Shown: positions 28,521 through 40,477, numbered from the stretch's first letter. The stretch is DNA of 64,000 bases from Pteria penguin (GCA_035048485.1 CM068581.1:66042381-66106380), one strand, 5' to 3'. Numbers and translations are program-made. Notes: generated by a model not told the origin, from the letters alone.

Positions 28521-29900
28521 AAACAAATTGACAAAAAAAAATATAGAAAAAACACACACAGCACGACAAAACACTTCAAAGCAGATACACAAGGTGACAA
28601 ACAGGGTGAATGCAAACGTATAAACAAATAGACACCGTGAAAAATCAACTGAATGCAACAGAAAACCGTCTTGCAAACTGCACGGCTGTGACCAAAGAAA
28701 CAATTAAACAAACTAATTGTATGCTATAGCTTAAAAAATTGACCACCTTACACTATGATATACAAACTATAGGCCTTATGTTATTATGTATGCTGAACCA
28801 AACGCCACGGTAGGCAAACTTCTTCTAAATAAAAAAAGTATCATGGCACAAAGACTGACTACAGACACCGAACAAAATAATCAACATTGCAAATAAAACT
28901 AACTGTGGACAAACAGACTGCAAGTGCGTAACTAAATTTGAAAAACGGTTATGAATGCATGTGCTCACTGGAGCAGTGATTTGAATGCCGTTTACTTAAT
29001 CCGAGAAGTTTTAGCACAATGCGCAGTTGCGCACGCAACACAATCAAGTGCCCAAGACAGAACAAGTGCCCCCGCTGTACAAAAAAGTATCCAAACACTA
29101 AAATAAATATATAACGTGTATGAAAACATAAAGAGCATCCATTATAAGTCCAGACGGGATAAACACGCGATTTCAAATCATAATGTCCAGAGATATCGGC
29201 TAAGGATCGGATAAAGGAATTTGATAATGACCAGATTTACCCAAGCGGAATAGATATAAAATTAGCCTTTTCCTAGACATTACTTCTTATTGATTTCTTA
29301 CTTAGTTACTGTGTAGAATTTCAATATTCCAACACATCTGCAGACAGCATGTTAATAATTTCGCTCAAACACTATATCCGGTTTCCGCTTTGATGAATAC
29401 TACGCAATTTCCGGTTCCGTTGAACCAATAAATTGCAAAAAACGAAAATAATAGAGATGTGAACCATCAATTACATAATAACTTGATATTCTGCCACAAT
29501 GATGAATAGTCGATCTAAATTTCATGTCACTTGCAGAAAATATGATCCTCGCCACATTTTCCAGGCCTGGTCATTACTCCGATACGTGATTCTCCCCCAT
29601 TTTTCTTTGTCAATATTGTGTTACGAGGTAGAGTTATAGTTGCTTGCAATTTGATGGAGAGCACTTACATGCATTGAACAGGACGAAATGGATTGCTATC
29701 GATATGTCATGCACTATATTTAGTTTCTGATACATCGCTTTCTTCTTTCCGATCAGGACAGCTCTTTTATTCGCTAACAGTTGCATCTCGTTATATCATA
29801 TAAACAGTAAATGAAGACTGACTCCCACTATCTAGTCTAATTTAGTTGTGTATGGTTTTCAGGAGATTAATGACTACTCTAATTGTAATGCATCATATCA
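28521..29900. other. spacer without supported genes
   Basis: The first 150 bp still carry scattered ACACAACC and GTGACAAA words from the neighbouring satellite. The rest is AT-rich, with no exon-like or repeat signal that I can support. Confidence 0.5.
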
Positions 29901-29901
29901 T

Positions 29902-29918
29902 TATATATATATATATGC

Positions 29919-30006
<88 letters not shown>
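29902..30006. repeat. (TA)n microsatellite
   Basis: Two TA tracts separated by a six-base GCTTTA-like interruption. Confidence 0.92.
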
Positions 30007-30008
<2 letters not shown>

Positions 30009-30169
30009 TGAATACAAGGCAGGTAAAGCCCTCATTATTGGAGTGCTTGGACATAAAATGAAGTCATCGGGAACTAAAGGTGTCTTCAATATTGTGCTCA
30101 AAACAATACCCCATCGTATCCCCAGATGCTCCAAAATACATTTTCTTTAAACCTACTTTTTGAAAAATG

Positions 30170-30465
30170 TTCAGACACAGATATTTAAAAAAAGAAGTGA
30201 TAACACGAGACCCAAGTGGGCCTATATCGCTCGCCCGAGAAAAATGTTTAGATTCAAGAAATATAGAATGTAAATCAAAATACAAAAATGTCTGAGCCAT
30301 GGCGGCCATCTTTGATAGGGGATCGGGTAAAAAAAACTCAAACTTCGTAGAGGACCTTGAGTACTTACTTCTTGTAAGAATTTATGAAATTCTGCAAAGC
30401 AGTTGCAGAGAAGCCGATTATGTGAAAAGTTTACGGACGACGGACAGCGCACTATGACAATAGCT
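30170..30465. repeat. interspersed repeat fragment before a SINE
   Basis: Phrases like ACACGAGACCCAAGTGGGCC, GCCATGGCGGCCATCTTTGA and ACGGACGACGGACAGCGCAC read like pieces of dispersed repeats and not unique sequence. It runs into a 5'-truncated SINE. No second copy is present in this window, so this is an impression based on composition only. Confidence 0.3.
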
Positions 30466-30700
30466 CACACGATCGGGAGGCCGGGGTTCGAGTCCCACTC
30501 TGGCCATGCCAGTGCCTGTCTTTCGGATAAGACAGTAAAATCCGAGGCCCCGTGTCGTGGTATGCATGACACGTTAAAGATCCCTCACTGCTTCGGGTGG
30601 GTCTGTTGCAAAGGTCAAAATTTGTATGCCCCGCATCAGGCAGATGCCGTCAACATATACGTGAAATATTCGTGGTGTAACGTAAAACAAAAATCAATCA
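30466..30700 (+). mobile_element. tRNA-derived SINE, 5'-truncated
   Basis: This begins inside the tRNA head (GATCGGGAGGCCGGGGTTCG), then has the full body and the 3' end GTAACGTAAAACAAAAATCA. The missing first 25-30 bases of the head suggest truncation on insertion. Its 3' tail (ATCAATCAAT) runs straight into the first unit of the 44-bp satellite. Confidence 0.88.
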
Positions 30701-32880
30701 ATCCACGTGTTACGGGTATACAACCCTCATCAGTATTACGTACTGTCCACGTGTTACGGATATACAACCCTCATCAGTATTACGTACTGTCCACGTGTTA
30801 CGGCTCTATAACCCTCATCAGTATAACGTACTGTCCATGTGTTACGGGTATACAACCCTCATCAGTATAACGTACTGTCTACGTGTTACGGGTATACAAC
30901 CCTCATCAGTATAATGTACTGTACACGTGTTACGGGTATACAACCCTCATCAGTATAATGTACTGTCTACGTGTTACGGGTATACAACCCTCATCAGTAT
31001 AATGTACTGTCCACGTGTTACGGGTATACAACCCTCATCAGTATAATGTACTGTCCACGTGTTACGGGTATACAACCCTCATCAGTATAATGTACTGTAC
31101 ACGTGTTACGGGTATACAACCCTCATCAGTATAACGTACTGTCTACGTGTTACGGGTATACAACCCTCATCAGTATAATGTACTGTCCACGTGTTACGGG
31201 TATATAACCCTCATCAGTATAACGTACTGTCTACGTGCTATGGGTATACAACCCTCATCAGTATTACGTACTGTCTACGTATTATGGGTATCCAACTCTC
31301 ATCAGTATAATGTACTGTACACGTGTTACGGGTATACAACCCTTATCAGTATAATGTACTGTCCACGTGTTACGGGTATACAACCCTCATCAGTATAACG
31401 TACTGTCTACGTGTTACGGCTATACAACCCTCATCAGTATTACGTACTGTCTACGTGTTACGGGTATACAGCCCTCATCAGTATAACGTACTGTCCACGT
31501 GTTATGGGTATACAACCCTCATCAGTATAACGTACTGTCCACGTGTTATGGGTATACAACCCTCATCAGTATTACGTACTGTCCACGTGTTATGGGTATA
31601 CAACCCTCATCAGTATAACGTACTGTCCACGTGTTACGGGTATACAACCCTCATCAGTATAACGTACTGTCCACGTGTTACGGGTATACAACCCTCATCA
31701 GTATAATGTACTGTCCACGTGTTACGGGTATACAACCCTCATCAGTATAACGTACTGTCCACGTGTTACGGGTATACAACCCTCATCAGTATTACGTACT
31801 GTCCACGTGTTACGGGTATACAACCCTCATCAGTATTACGTACTGTCCACGTGTTATGGGTATACAGCCCTCATCAGTATTACGTACTGTCCACGTGTTA
31901 CGGGTATACAACCCTCATCAGTATAATGTACTGTCCACGTGTTACGGGTATACAACCCTCATCAGTATAACGTACTGTCTGCGTGTTACGGGTATACAAC
32001 CCTCATCAGTATTACGTACTGTCTACGTGTTACGGGTATACAACCCTCATCAGTATAATGTACTGTCCACGTGTTACGGGTATACAACCCTCATCAGTAT
32101 TACGTACTGTCCACGTGTTACGGGTATACAACCCTCATCAGTATTACGTACTGTCCACGTGTTATGGGTATACAGCCCTCATCAGTATAACGTACTGTCC
32201 ATGTGTTACGGGTATACAACCCTCATCATTATGGTGTACTGTCTACGTGTTACGGGTATACAACCCTCATCAGTATAATGTACTGTACACGTGTTATGGG
32301 TATACAACCCTCATCAGTATAATGTACTGTCCACGTGTTACGGGTATACAACCCTCATCAGTATTACGTACTGTCCACGTGTTACGGGTATACAACCCTC
32401 ATCAGTATTACGTACTGTCCACGTGTTATGGGTATACAGCCCTCATCAGTATTACGTACTGTCCACGTGTTATGGGTATACAACCCTCATCAGTATAATG
32501 TACTGTCCACGTGTTACGGGTATACAACCCTCATCAGTATTACGTACTGTCCACGTGTTACGGGTATACAACCCTCATCAGTATTACGTACTGTCCACGT
32601 GTTATGGGTATACAGCCCTCATCAGTATAACGTACTGTCCACGTGTTACGGGTATACAACCCTCATCAGTATAATGTACTGTCCACGTGTTACGGGTATA
32701 CAACCCTCATCAGTATAACGTACTGTCCATGTGTTACGGGTATACAACCCTCATCAGTATAATGTACTGTCCACGTGTTATGGGTATACAGCCCTCATCA
32801 TTATGGTGTACTGTCTACGTGTTGCTGGTATGAAACCCTCCTCAGTATATTTTACTTTCAACGTGTTTCGAATATACTAT
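30701..32880. repeat. 44-bp satellite array, about 49 copies
   Basis: The unit is CACGTGTTACGGGTATACAA followed by CCCTCATCAGTATTACGTACTGTC, 44 bp, in tight head-to-tail order. Because 44 is not a multiple of three and the unit lacks plus-strand stops in most copies, all three plus frames stay open for up to 171 codons. These ORFs are not genes. Each unit holds the palindromes CACGTG, GTATAC and often TACGTA. The last copy or two, from about 32820, are decayed. Confidence 0.96.
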
Positions 32881-33930
32881 ACTCATTAGCATGACTGATA
32901 ATCAAAAGATGAATAATTAGCAGAAGTACTACACCACCAATGAAAGCATGCTACCGACAGATTGGTGTCGGGTCCTTAAGCATTTGAAAAAAAAAATAGT
33001 TCAGCACATATTTGAACTGCGAATTTCCTGACCTTAATGAACTTGACCTAAATCGTAAATAAGGATTATCAATACACTATGTGTCATCGGGAACGTCAGA
33101 TCTGCAGGCATTGTTACCGATTTAAGAGCCAAATGAAAAGAATTTATCAGTGAAACATCGTAAAACAAATCAGATTTAGTTCCAGCATTTTGTTTACAAC
33201 CGCAAATTAGGAAACAGTCAATTGGTGTATTTAACTGGTTTTAACTACCAAATCATGTATAATTGCAACCATTCAAGAAGGCGTTTTTTAGAATTCAACA
33301 CTGGTCGATGATCGAGTTCTTGGCGCAGGTGACATAAAACAGTATTGAGTAGTGCCAACTCAAGTAAAGCTGTATAAAGAAATAAAAGTTATAACAAGTC
33401 GGGTAAGCATCTTCTGTCTCGTACACAACAACCAACAGTAGTGTGGTTGTAGCTGTGTATTTCAAGCCACACTCTGCTGAAAATGTGACTACATTTTAAC
33501 CACTGACAGGATCGTCTACAGTATATCGAAGTAGTTGTTGTTAAAGAGATACGTGTACAGTACTTGATAAAGAGCGAGGTGGAATTTTGTCGCACTTTAA
33601 ATGTGTATTTTCATTCTAGTTTAAACTCTCAATCAGAATCACGCAATAAGTTTCTGTACCGAGTTTTAGGTTGGGTAATATTTTTTTCACATGTTAACTG
33701 AACTATGTGGAGTATTGAATTAAAAATAGTATTCCACCCTGCAATGTTTTCTTGTTTTCTATAGAGGTTTACTTTCATATTTGAAAGTATCAGCCAATGA
33801 AATGGTTTCAATACTAGTGTGATATCAATGAGTTTCAAGTAGTTTCATTTTTTTCTATCGAATTAATTATTTATTATCCTCTCGCATCAGCGTTGCGGGG
33901 TGGGGGGGGGGGGGGGTATAGTTACCTCAA
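32881..33930. other. spacer without supported genes
   Basis: AT-rich sequence after the satellite. The short minus-strand ORFs at 33389-33595 and 33629-33838 have no recognisable domain and no splice context that I can support. Confidence 0.5.
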
Positions 33931-34027
33931 AGACACTTTAAAAGTCACAGTTTTGGCCCTGTTGGGTTAATAACTCAATTATATATATATATATATATAT
34001 ATGTCCCAGACGAGGAAGGAATATAAG

Positions 34028-34117
34028 TGAAATATAGGGTGCCTTGTTAGCTGTAGTGTCTTTGTGCTTTATGTTTGTCTAATTTGTCTTTATTTTCTAC
34101 AGGTATTTCTTCGGAGA
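34028..34117. repeat. dispersed repeat, copy 1 of 2
   Basis: AGGGTGCCTTGTTAGCTGTA, GTGTCTTTGTGCTTTATG and the TTTATTTTCTACA end recur almost unchanged at 58065-58149. The shared length is about 85 bp. The copy lies between the two TA tracts. Confidence 0.7.
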
Positions 34118-34142
34118 TCCAAGGTCCATAGTACTATCAGGT

Positions 34143-34273
<131 letters not shown>

Positions 34274-34520
34274 TTAATATAAGAAGAGGAAGATCCCTGC
34301 TGATTTGGAATCAAAAGATTAAAGGTTAAAGTCATTAGAGGTAATCATAGAAAAACCTTGTAGACTCTCTAAAAGCCACCATTTTAGTCCTATTCTATTC
34401 ATGAATACTTCTAATACAGCTTTACTGAATATAATGGCAGGAAGATCCCTATTGATTCTGGGGTCAAAATGTCAAAGTCAATTTAGTACCATTGATTTTG
34501 CTGTCGTGCGAGGGGATGAA

Positions 34521-35520
34521 ACGCTTGGTGTTGCCCTTGTTTATTTTCATACTGTTTCTAGTTTTAATAGTGTTCTAATCCAGACATTTGTAATCAGCAT
34601 CGTCTAGGATTCATCCCAATGACGTCAGCAAAATATGATCTGTAAAAAAGACAAACAATCATATGTCGGTATGCTTTTATAGACAATACACACGTCCCTT
34701 GCGTCATCGTCTCAATTAACTCAAAATAAAAACACTTGGTATCAAATTATCATCATCCAAAGGCCGACTTATTGCTAAAGTATCAAATTACGCATGCGCA
34801 AGAAATCAAGATGTAATCTAACGCTGAAATTATCTTATTCATCGGTTTCAATTATCCGCTGAATGTTGGTTAATTAAAATGTTTATATGAAGGAAACTGG
34901 ATCGGTAATTGGATCTGGGTGTAAAGATTACCTCCTTTATTACGATAGAAAATAACTGGTAGTGTCATTAATGTTTCTTTACTGCAAGATGTTGCTGATA
35001 TTTTATATTATTATCTTCTTTTTAAAGAGGGTGTGTTTTTGACAAATGTTTTGACTTTGCAACACTTTGAAAAGAAATTCAATCGATGCATACTTTTCGT
35101 GGCGTTTTGAGTTACTTCCTATTGTATGTGTTTCGTTAACGTGCATATTTTTATTATATTTTGCACGTCTCTATTTATCACGCAGTTAACGAGGGAAAAC
35201 ATCTTAAAACATAATCATGTATCATACTTCACGTACAAAGTAGAAACCACAATATTAACCCTTCCGGTACTCGCCCACATTTGATATTAAAAGGACTGAT
35301 TTTTTCTCCAAAATTGAGAAAATGAACGTGCTGCATGTCGCGACTGATAGACAATGGAAATGAAAAAAAAAACAAAAATGATTGAGAAATACTCACGACA
35401 TATTCACATGATACATAAACTTGTGGATAACCCCTCCCCCCCCAAAAAAAACCAAACAAACAAAACAAAACAAAAAAACAAAACATACAGCTGTTCATAA
35501 CACTAATTTGTCTCATGTGA
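34521..35520. other. spacer without supported genes
   Basis: AT-rich sequence. An AAAC-rich stretch near 35445-35485 resembles a SINE tail, but I could not identify a matching head. Confidence 0.45.
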
Positions 35521-35523
35521 GAG

Positions 35524-35705
35524 GCGCGGATCCAGAAATTCTGTCGAGATGGAGTCCACCCCTAATGAATATTCCGAGAGTGGGTCCACAAATGTTCTAG
35601 TTTATGTAAATTACTCATGCAACATAGAAAACTAACAAGAAAAGTCATTTTCGCCGAACCTCAGAGTGTGTCCAGATCCCCGGTCCACCCCTCCGGATCC
35701 CCGCA
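35524..35705. mobile_element. GGATCCAG-type MITE, opposite orientation
   Basis: It begins GCGCGGATCCAGAAATTCTG and ends CCCCTCCGGATCCCCGC. Family landmarks appear in reverse complement (AAAAGTCATTTTCGCCGAACC). About 180 bp long. Confidence 0.7.
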
Positions 35706-36054
35706 TATTCTCCAACTCGTGAACTCCTTATAGGTCATACCCTTATACCCAGTATTCTCGAAGTTGACATGACATCACACCATGCATGATCTAAACGTAG
35801 ATAATCCCCGAAACATTCCGATGATGACATTGTGGATAGACTCGGTGTGTGACATAGACCGTGATGCAATTTTGCTGAATTATATTTTGAATACAACAGC
35901 TAAATGAGTCATTACACTGCTGAAATTCATTAGGAATCTCACGAAAATTCACCCCTTTTTATCTTTAAATTTAATATGAAGATTTCAAATTATCGATTTT
36001 TTTTTTTTGTAGAAAGGGATGATAAATCCCGAGACTTATTTCCCGATAAATATG

Positions 36055-36136
36055 TAGTCGGGCGCGCCTGACCCGGATTTCCGCTACGTTTTACGTAGCT
36101 TACGTAGCGGAAATCCGGGTCAGGCGCGCCCGACTT
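36055..36136. mobile_element. 82-bp palindromic MITE with 9-bp target duplication
   Basis: Perfect 34-bp arms lie at 36056-36089 and 36102-36135 around a 12-base loop. The arm begins AGTCGGGCGCGCCTGACCCG and ends CCGCTACGT. It is GC-rich in an AT-rich setting. ATAAATATG lies directly outside each end (36046-36054 and 36137-36145), an exact 9-bp duplication. A 9-bp duplication is typical of Mutator-like transposons. No coding sequence. Confidence 0.85.
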
Positions 36137-36790
36137 ATAAATATGGTACAAGTTTGGTCATGTGCCCAATTCGATTTTGAGAATCTATGATGTGAAACGG
36201 ATGACCACCAGACTTCTTTTTGACAGGATGCCGGTCACTGCAGTTGAAAACCGTGTCTTTTTGAAGCTGAGTACTACGATTTTTTTTCCGGAAAGGGGGG
36301 GGATACTGGTCTGTTGACACAAAGTGAAAAGCTGGTGACCACAGCGATTACCGGCGTGTAGACTTTCCTATAACAAGACAACAGGTTGACCACGAGTAGC
36401 CAACTCCATACCCTTTTCCGTCTTACTTCTTTGGCGAAGAGATATTTCAGATGTCAAATATGTAAACTGAGCGAAATACTGATTGACAGATAGTGTTAAC
36501 AAAGTACTTGAAGTTCTATTATTTCAGCATATTTTTGTTAGAAAAGTATGAAACTTTGCCACATATATTCAGTATCGGTTCATCTTTAGTGGGAATCCTT
36601 CAACCATGTCACAAGTTTACCCTTTTGTAGTACCAAAAGTTTACCTTTTTGTATTAAATGTACCTCATGTTTACAAATCTGTAGTACCACAGGTATAACA
36701 TCATAGCCTACCCGGCGATACATTCGTGTGAGATGCACATCTCCTTAAATCCAACAATGTAACCTCCCGTTAGTTCGCGCCGATATACAT

Positions 36791-36956
36791 GCACGGATCC
36801 AAAGGGTGGACCGGGTGTCTGCACACACCCTGAAATTCGACGAAAGTTACTTTTCTAGTTACTAAGTCATTTTACACACAAAAACATACATAGACCCTCC
36901 TCTCGTAAAATTCATTGGAGGTGGACGCCCTCTCTACAAAATTTCTAGATCCACGC
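36791..36956. mobile_element. GGATCCAG-type MITE, diverged copy
   Basis: The termini GCACGGATCCAAAGGGTGG and AAAATTTCTAGATCCACGC are degenerate versions of the family ends. The internal GGGTGTCTGCACACACCCTG and ATTCGACGAAAGTTACTTTTC match the 15402 copy. Confidence 0.7.
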
Positions 36957-37032
36957 CTGATGTGCATGTACTTTTACTATAGATACTAAGTCAATAGTAA
37001 CATAATAGGCAAGTCCGTACCGGTATGTTGGT

Positions 37033-37293
37033 TATTGTTCTATCACTTCACGATTATTTCACGTATATAGTGACAGCGTCTGCCTGATGCATTGCATAGA
37101 AATTTATATCTTTGTAACGGACCCACCCGAAGTAGTGAGGGATCTTTACGTGCTATTACTCATACCGCGACACGGGGCTTCGGTTTTTACTGTCTCATCC
37201 GAATGACAGGACACCGGCGCACCCATGGCGGAAGTCGAACACGGATCTCCTGGTCTCAAGTCGAGCACCTCATCCACTGAACTACACCGGCTT
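37033..37293 (-). mobile_element. tRNA-derived SINE, minus strand, diverged
   Basis: The reverse complement shows GCCGGTGTAGTTCAGTGGAT at the head, then GAGACAGTAAAAACCGAAGC, CACTACTTCGGGTGGGTCCG and the 3' end GTGAAATAATCGTGAAGTG. The B box is altered (GTGTTCGACTTCC). The 62-residue ORF over it is SINE sequence. Confidence 0.85.
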
Positions 37294-37457
37294 CCATATC
37301 ATAGGTACTAGCATCATATCAGTATCTACCAAAAACAATGACCAAAGAGAATCCTCCCCACTAATCCATAGTCAGGACAAATTCCCAGTCATCACAATTA
37401 CTAGATTTTCACTTATTTATCTTTAAAATAGATTTACAAAATTAATATCAATCGACA

Positions 37458-37736
37458 GATCTTGTTTAGTCGTAACTTTTGGTGTATGTCATATTTTTCT
37501 ACGAAGAAGCATTCGTATTTAATTGGGAAAAAATCATTTTAGATAGGGCGCATTGTGTTAATTTTGACGCGACGTCGCCGATGTTTAACATGGAGTCTAT
37601 GGGAAACTTGGCGACGTCACGTCAACATTTAACATGGAAATCGCCCTATTTAAAATTGATTTTTTTTTCTATAAAATATGAACGCTTCTTCATACAAACA
37701 TATAGCATACACTAAAAGTTACGACTAAACAAGATC
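37458..37736. mobile_element. 279-bp foldback MITE with about 115-bp arms
   Basis: The left end GATCTTGTTTAGTCGTAACT is matched inverted by the right end (AGTTACGACTAAACAAGATC), and similarity continues for about 115 bp on each side (ATAGGGCG near 37543-37550; CGCCCTAT at 37642-37649). The loop is about 50 bp. No clear target duplication was found, and the ORF 37479-37715 is a by-product. Confidence 0.82.
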
Positions 37737-38058
37737 GATCGAATGGTTTTGACCTTTTTGAAATTATTCTGAAGATGAATAACTGAAAATCCAGATTTTC
37801 CAGTTTCCAGAGTGAGTGGCGCGGACAGTAGTCTCACTTGTTTATTACTAAGACACATCCAAGAATGAGTCAAATTATCTACTAAAGCTCCTTCTAGGCT
37901 AGATAAAATCACACTGATTCCCGTACCACTAAAATTATTCCTCTTCCTTATCAAGCTTGGACATATCATTTCCTAAGCCTGTCCCCACTCGCATAATTCT
38001 AGGTCACACCTGATACATACGTTATAACGAGTCTGATACTTCAAAGGCACATTAAAGC

Positions 38059-38595
38059 AATGTGGCCCATTGGATATGAGATGCTTTGTTTGTGACCGAG
38101 ATGTCCCGGGTTCAACTCCCGCCACCGGCACACCGGTGTTTTGTCTTTCGGATTGATTGATTTTTGTTTAACGTCACACCACGAATATTTCACGTATACG
38201 GTGACGACATCTGCCTGATCCGGGGTATACAAATTTTGACCTTTGCAACGGACCCACCCGAAGCAGTGGGGGATCTTTAACGTGTCATGCATACCACGAT
38301 ACGGGGCCTCGGTTTTTACTGTCTCATCCGAAAGACAGGACACCGGCATGAACAGAGCGGGACTCGAACTTTGGCCTCCCGATCAGGAGGCGAGCGCGAT
38401 ACCACTAGGTCACGCCGACTTGTCTTTCGGATGAGACAGTAAAAACTGAGGCCCGGTGTCACGGTAGGCATGGCACGTAAAAGATCTCTCAATGGTGGGT
38501 CTGTTGCAAAGGTCTAAATTTGTATGCAATGCATCAGGCAGATGACGTCACCATACACGTGAAATAATCGTGAAATGACGTAAAACAATTATAAT
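38059..38595 (+). mobile_element. tRNA-derived SINE split by a second SINE
   Basis: The head and B box (CCGGGTTCAACTCCCGCC) occupy 38059-38153. The body resumes at 38420 with GAGACAGTAAAAACTGAGGC and ends ATGACGTAAAACAATTATAA. The interruption is the minus-strand SINE at 38154-38419. The outer copy's head (GTGGCCCATTGGATATGAGA) differs from the main family, so this may be a subfamily with another tRNA origin. Confidence 0.88.
38154..38419 (-). mobile_element. SINE inserted inside another SINE
   Basis: A full-length main-family SINE in reverse orientation. The exact 13-bp duplication TTGTCTTTCGGAT flanks it at 38141-38153 and 38420-38432, and this sequence belongs to the interrupted SINE. The duplication length fits LINE-type target-primed reverse transcription. 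Confidence 0.93.
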
Positions 38596-38739
38596 CAATC
38601 GATCAAAGACACATCTATACGAAATACATCATAACAACGGCTATCAGAGGTCAACACTGCTAGCCGTATCATATGGGACGCTTCTATCAAATGGGTTATT
38701 TGTCAAGCAAGTACTTATTTCAAAACCTGATCAGATGAA

Positions 38740-39130
38740 AGCTTTAGTCACAATGAACCTACATGTGAAATCCCTCCCTCTCATATTCATATTTCAAAAG
38801 AAAAGCCCAGGTATAGCTTTTTGAAAAGCTGTTCAAAGTCCAAGGTCACAAGGTCAAAAATCATGGCGTCATATGAAAGCTCTTGTTAGGAACCTATGTA
38901 TGAAGTATCAAAGCTGTACTCCTAATGGTTCAAAAGAGATAGCCCAGATTGAAGTTTTTGAAAAGTAGGTCAAAGTTCAAGGTTAAGGTCACTAGGTCAT
39001 AAGTCATGGTGCTTAATGAAAGCTCTGGTTATGAGGAACCTACATGTGAAAAATAAAACTCTACCACTGATGGTTCAAAACAAAAGCTCAGGTTAAAGCT
39101 TTTTGTGCACAAGGACGCCAATGCAAAGGG
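38740..39130. repeat. AAGGTCA-rich tandem repeat, diverged
   Basis: Units of about 130 bp share phrases such as TTCAAAGTCCAAGGTCACAA, GTCATGGCG/TCATGGTG, GAAAGCTC and GGTTCAAAA. Three diverged units can be followed. There is no ORF of interest. Confidence 0.5.
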
Positions 39131-39461
39131 GTATGACAACAGCTCTCACAACATTTCACCCTGGGGAGCTAAAAAAGAACAAGTCAGAATATGAGATTCT
39201 ATAACTTCATAACAGTCAAGTTCAAGCATACATGTATAGTAACATATTCTCTCCATCTACAATCATTCTCTACAAAGTTCATTCTGCAAATTTGAAGTTA
39301 TTAATATTTATTATTGAATTGACTTTAAGGAACCTGGGAGGCGGGACCTATTACAACATGACTGAAAATGGAGAAATGAACAAAAGCTGACGAAAAGAAT
39401 AAACAAAATTCTTAGATAACTATATAAGAAACTAGTAGGTATTGTTTTTTGAACAAAAAAG

Positions 39462-40257
39462 ATATGTCTCCCCTTCCTTATGGATGTGTTTCAGAATGGG
39501 ACATTACAAGTGGAAGAATCTGACTAGGATTTTAAAACATTATAGGAATATAATCTAAGATACTGGTACTCTGTAGAAATGAATGTACAGTAAAACATGC
39601 TTATAACGAAGTGCCAGGAATGATCAAATTTGATTTATTATAAATGTATTTTGTTACAACCACTGCATTCATAATAAATTTTCTGACAAGGGGTACTAAA
39701 ACTGACTTTCTTGTAACATGAATTAGCTATAAGCGCATAAGTTATAACCTTGTTATTAATTTGATGTTGAGTTAATTTTAGGGTCAAAACTTTTGACACA
39801 GTTCATATACAGTGTTATTATATGCTATAAAATTAAATTCCATGTCAATTTATAAATTACAATTTAGAATCTTTTTCTAAATTACCTTGAAATGGTAAGT
39901 TTTCTTAAAATTCGACCATGAGATTGTAAATATGTCAAGGTCAAAAATTTTTATGCCGTGCACCTTGCCTCACTGTCACCTTTCTATGTTTCAAGTTTCA
40001 AGTTCTATCCTCAAAGGGTATTCAAGTTACCGCCTGGACAAATTTTTTTAATTTGACCTTGAAATTGTAAATGTAGGTCAAGGTCAAAAATTTTTATGCT
40101 GTCCACCTTGCCTCACTGTCACATTTCTATGTTCCAAGTTTCAAGTTCTTACCTCAAAGGGTATTCAAGTTACTGCCTGGACAAAATTTGGATAAAGAAA
40201 AAGATGAATAAGAAAATTGACAAAAACAGTATGTCTCCCCTTTGAAGGGGAGACATA
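39462..40257. repeat. repeat region bounded by ATGTCTCCCCTT inverted ends
   Basis: TATGTCTCCCCTTCC near 39463 is matched inverted by AAGGGGAGACATA at 40245-40257. A second copy at 40230-40240 forms an 11-bp stem hairpin with that end. Inside, a unit of about 125 bp (from TCAAGGTCAAAAATTTTTATG to TTCAAGTTACTGCCTGGACAA) occurs twice, at about 39935-40050 and 40075-40190. It could be one composite element or unrelated repeats. Confidence 0.45.
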
Positions 40258-40477
40258 ATTATACTTCTTTACTTTTTTGTAACCACTATTTGCATATAAA
40301 TTATAGTTTTACAGGTTACTTTCTCTGCAGGGTTAAAAATCTTCATCATGACCTTGCCAAGATGATGCACTTCTTTAAGTAAATATAAAAATTATGTTTT
40401 CATGACAAAGTAAAATTTGGAATATGTTCACTATTCTAGAACTTCCCTTACCATAAAATGAGACTTTAATGTGTTAG

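Noticed and set aside
28410..28711. Hydrophobic minus-strand ORF resembling a membrane protein
   Set aside because: It begins in decayed satellite and has AT-driven Phe/Val/Leu composition. There are no conserved motifs.
30701..32880. CRISPR-like array or large repeat protein (ORFs up to 171 codons)
   Set aside because: The 44-bp units are contiguous without unique spacers, and the DNA is animal. The ORFs arise because the unit lacks stops in all three plus frames; there is no start context, splice signal or codon-level conservation.
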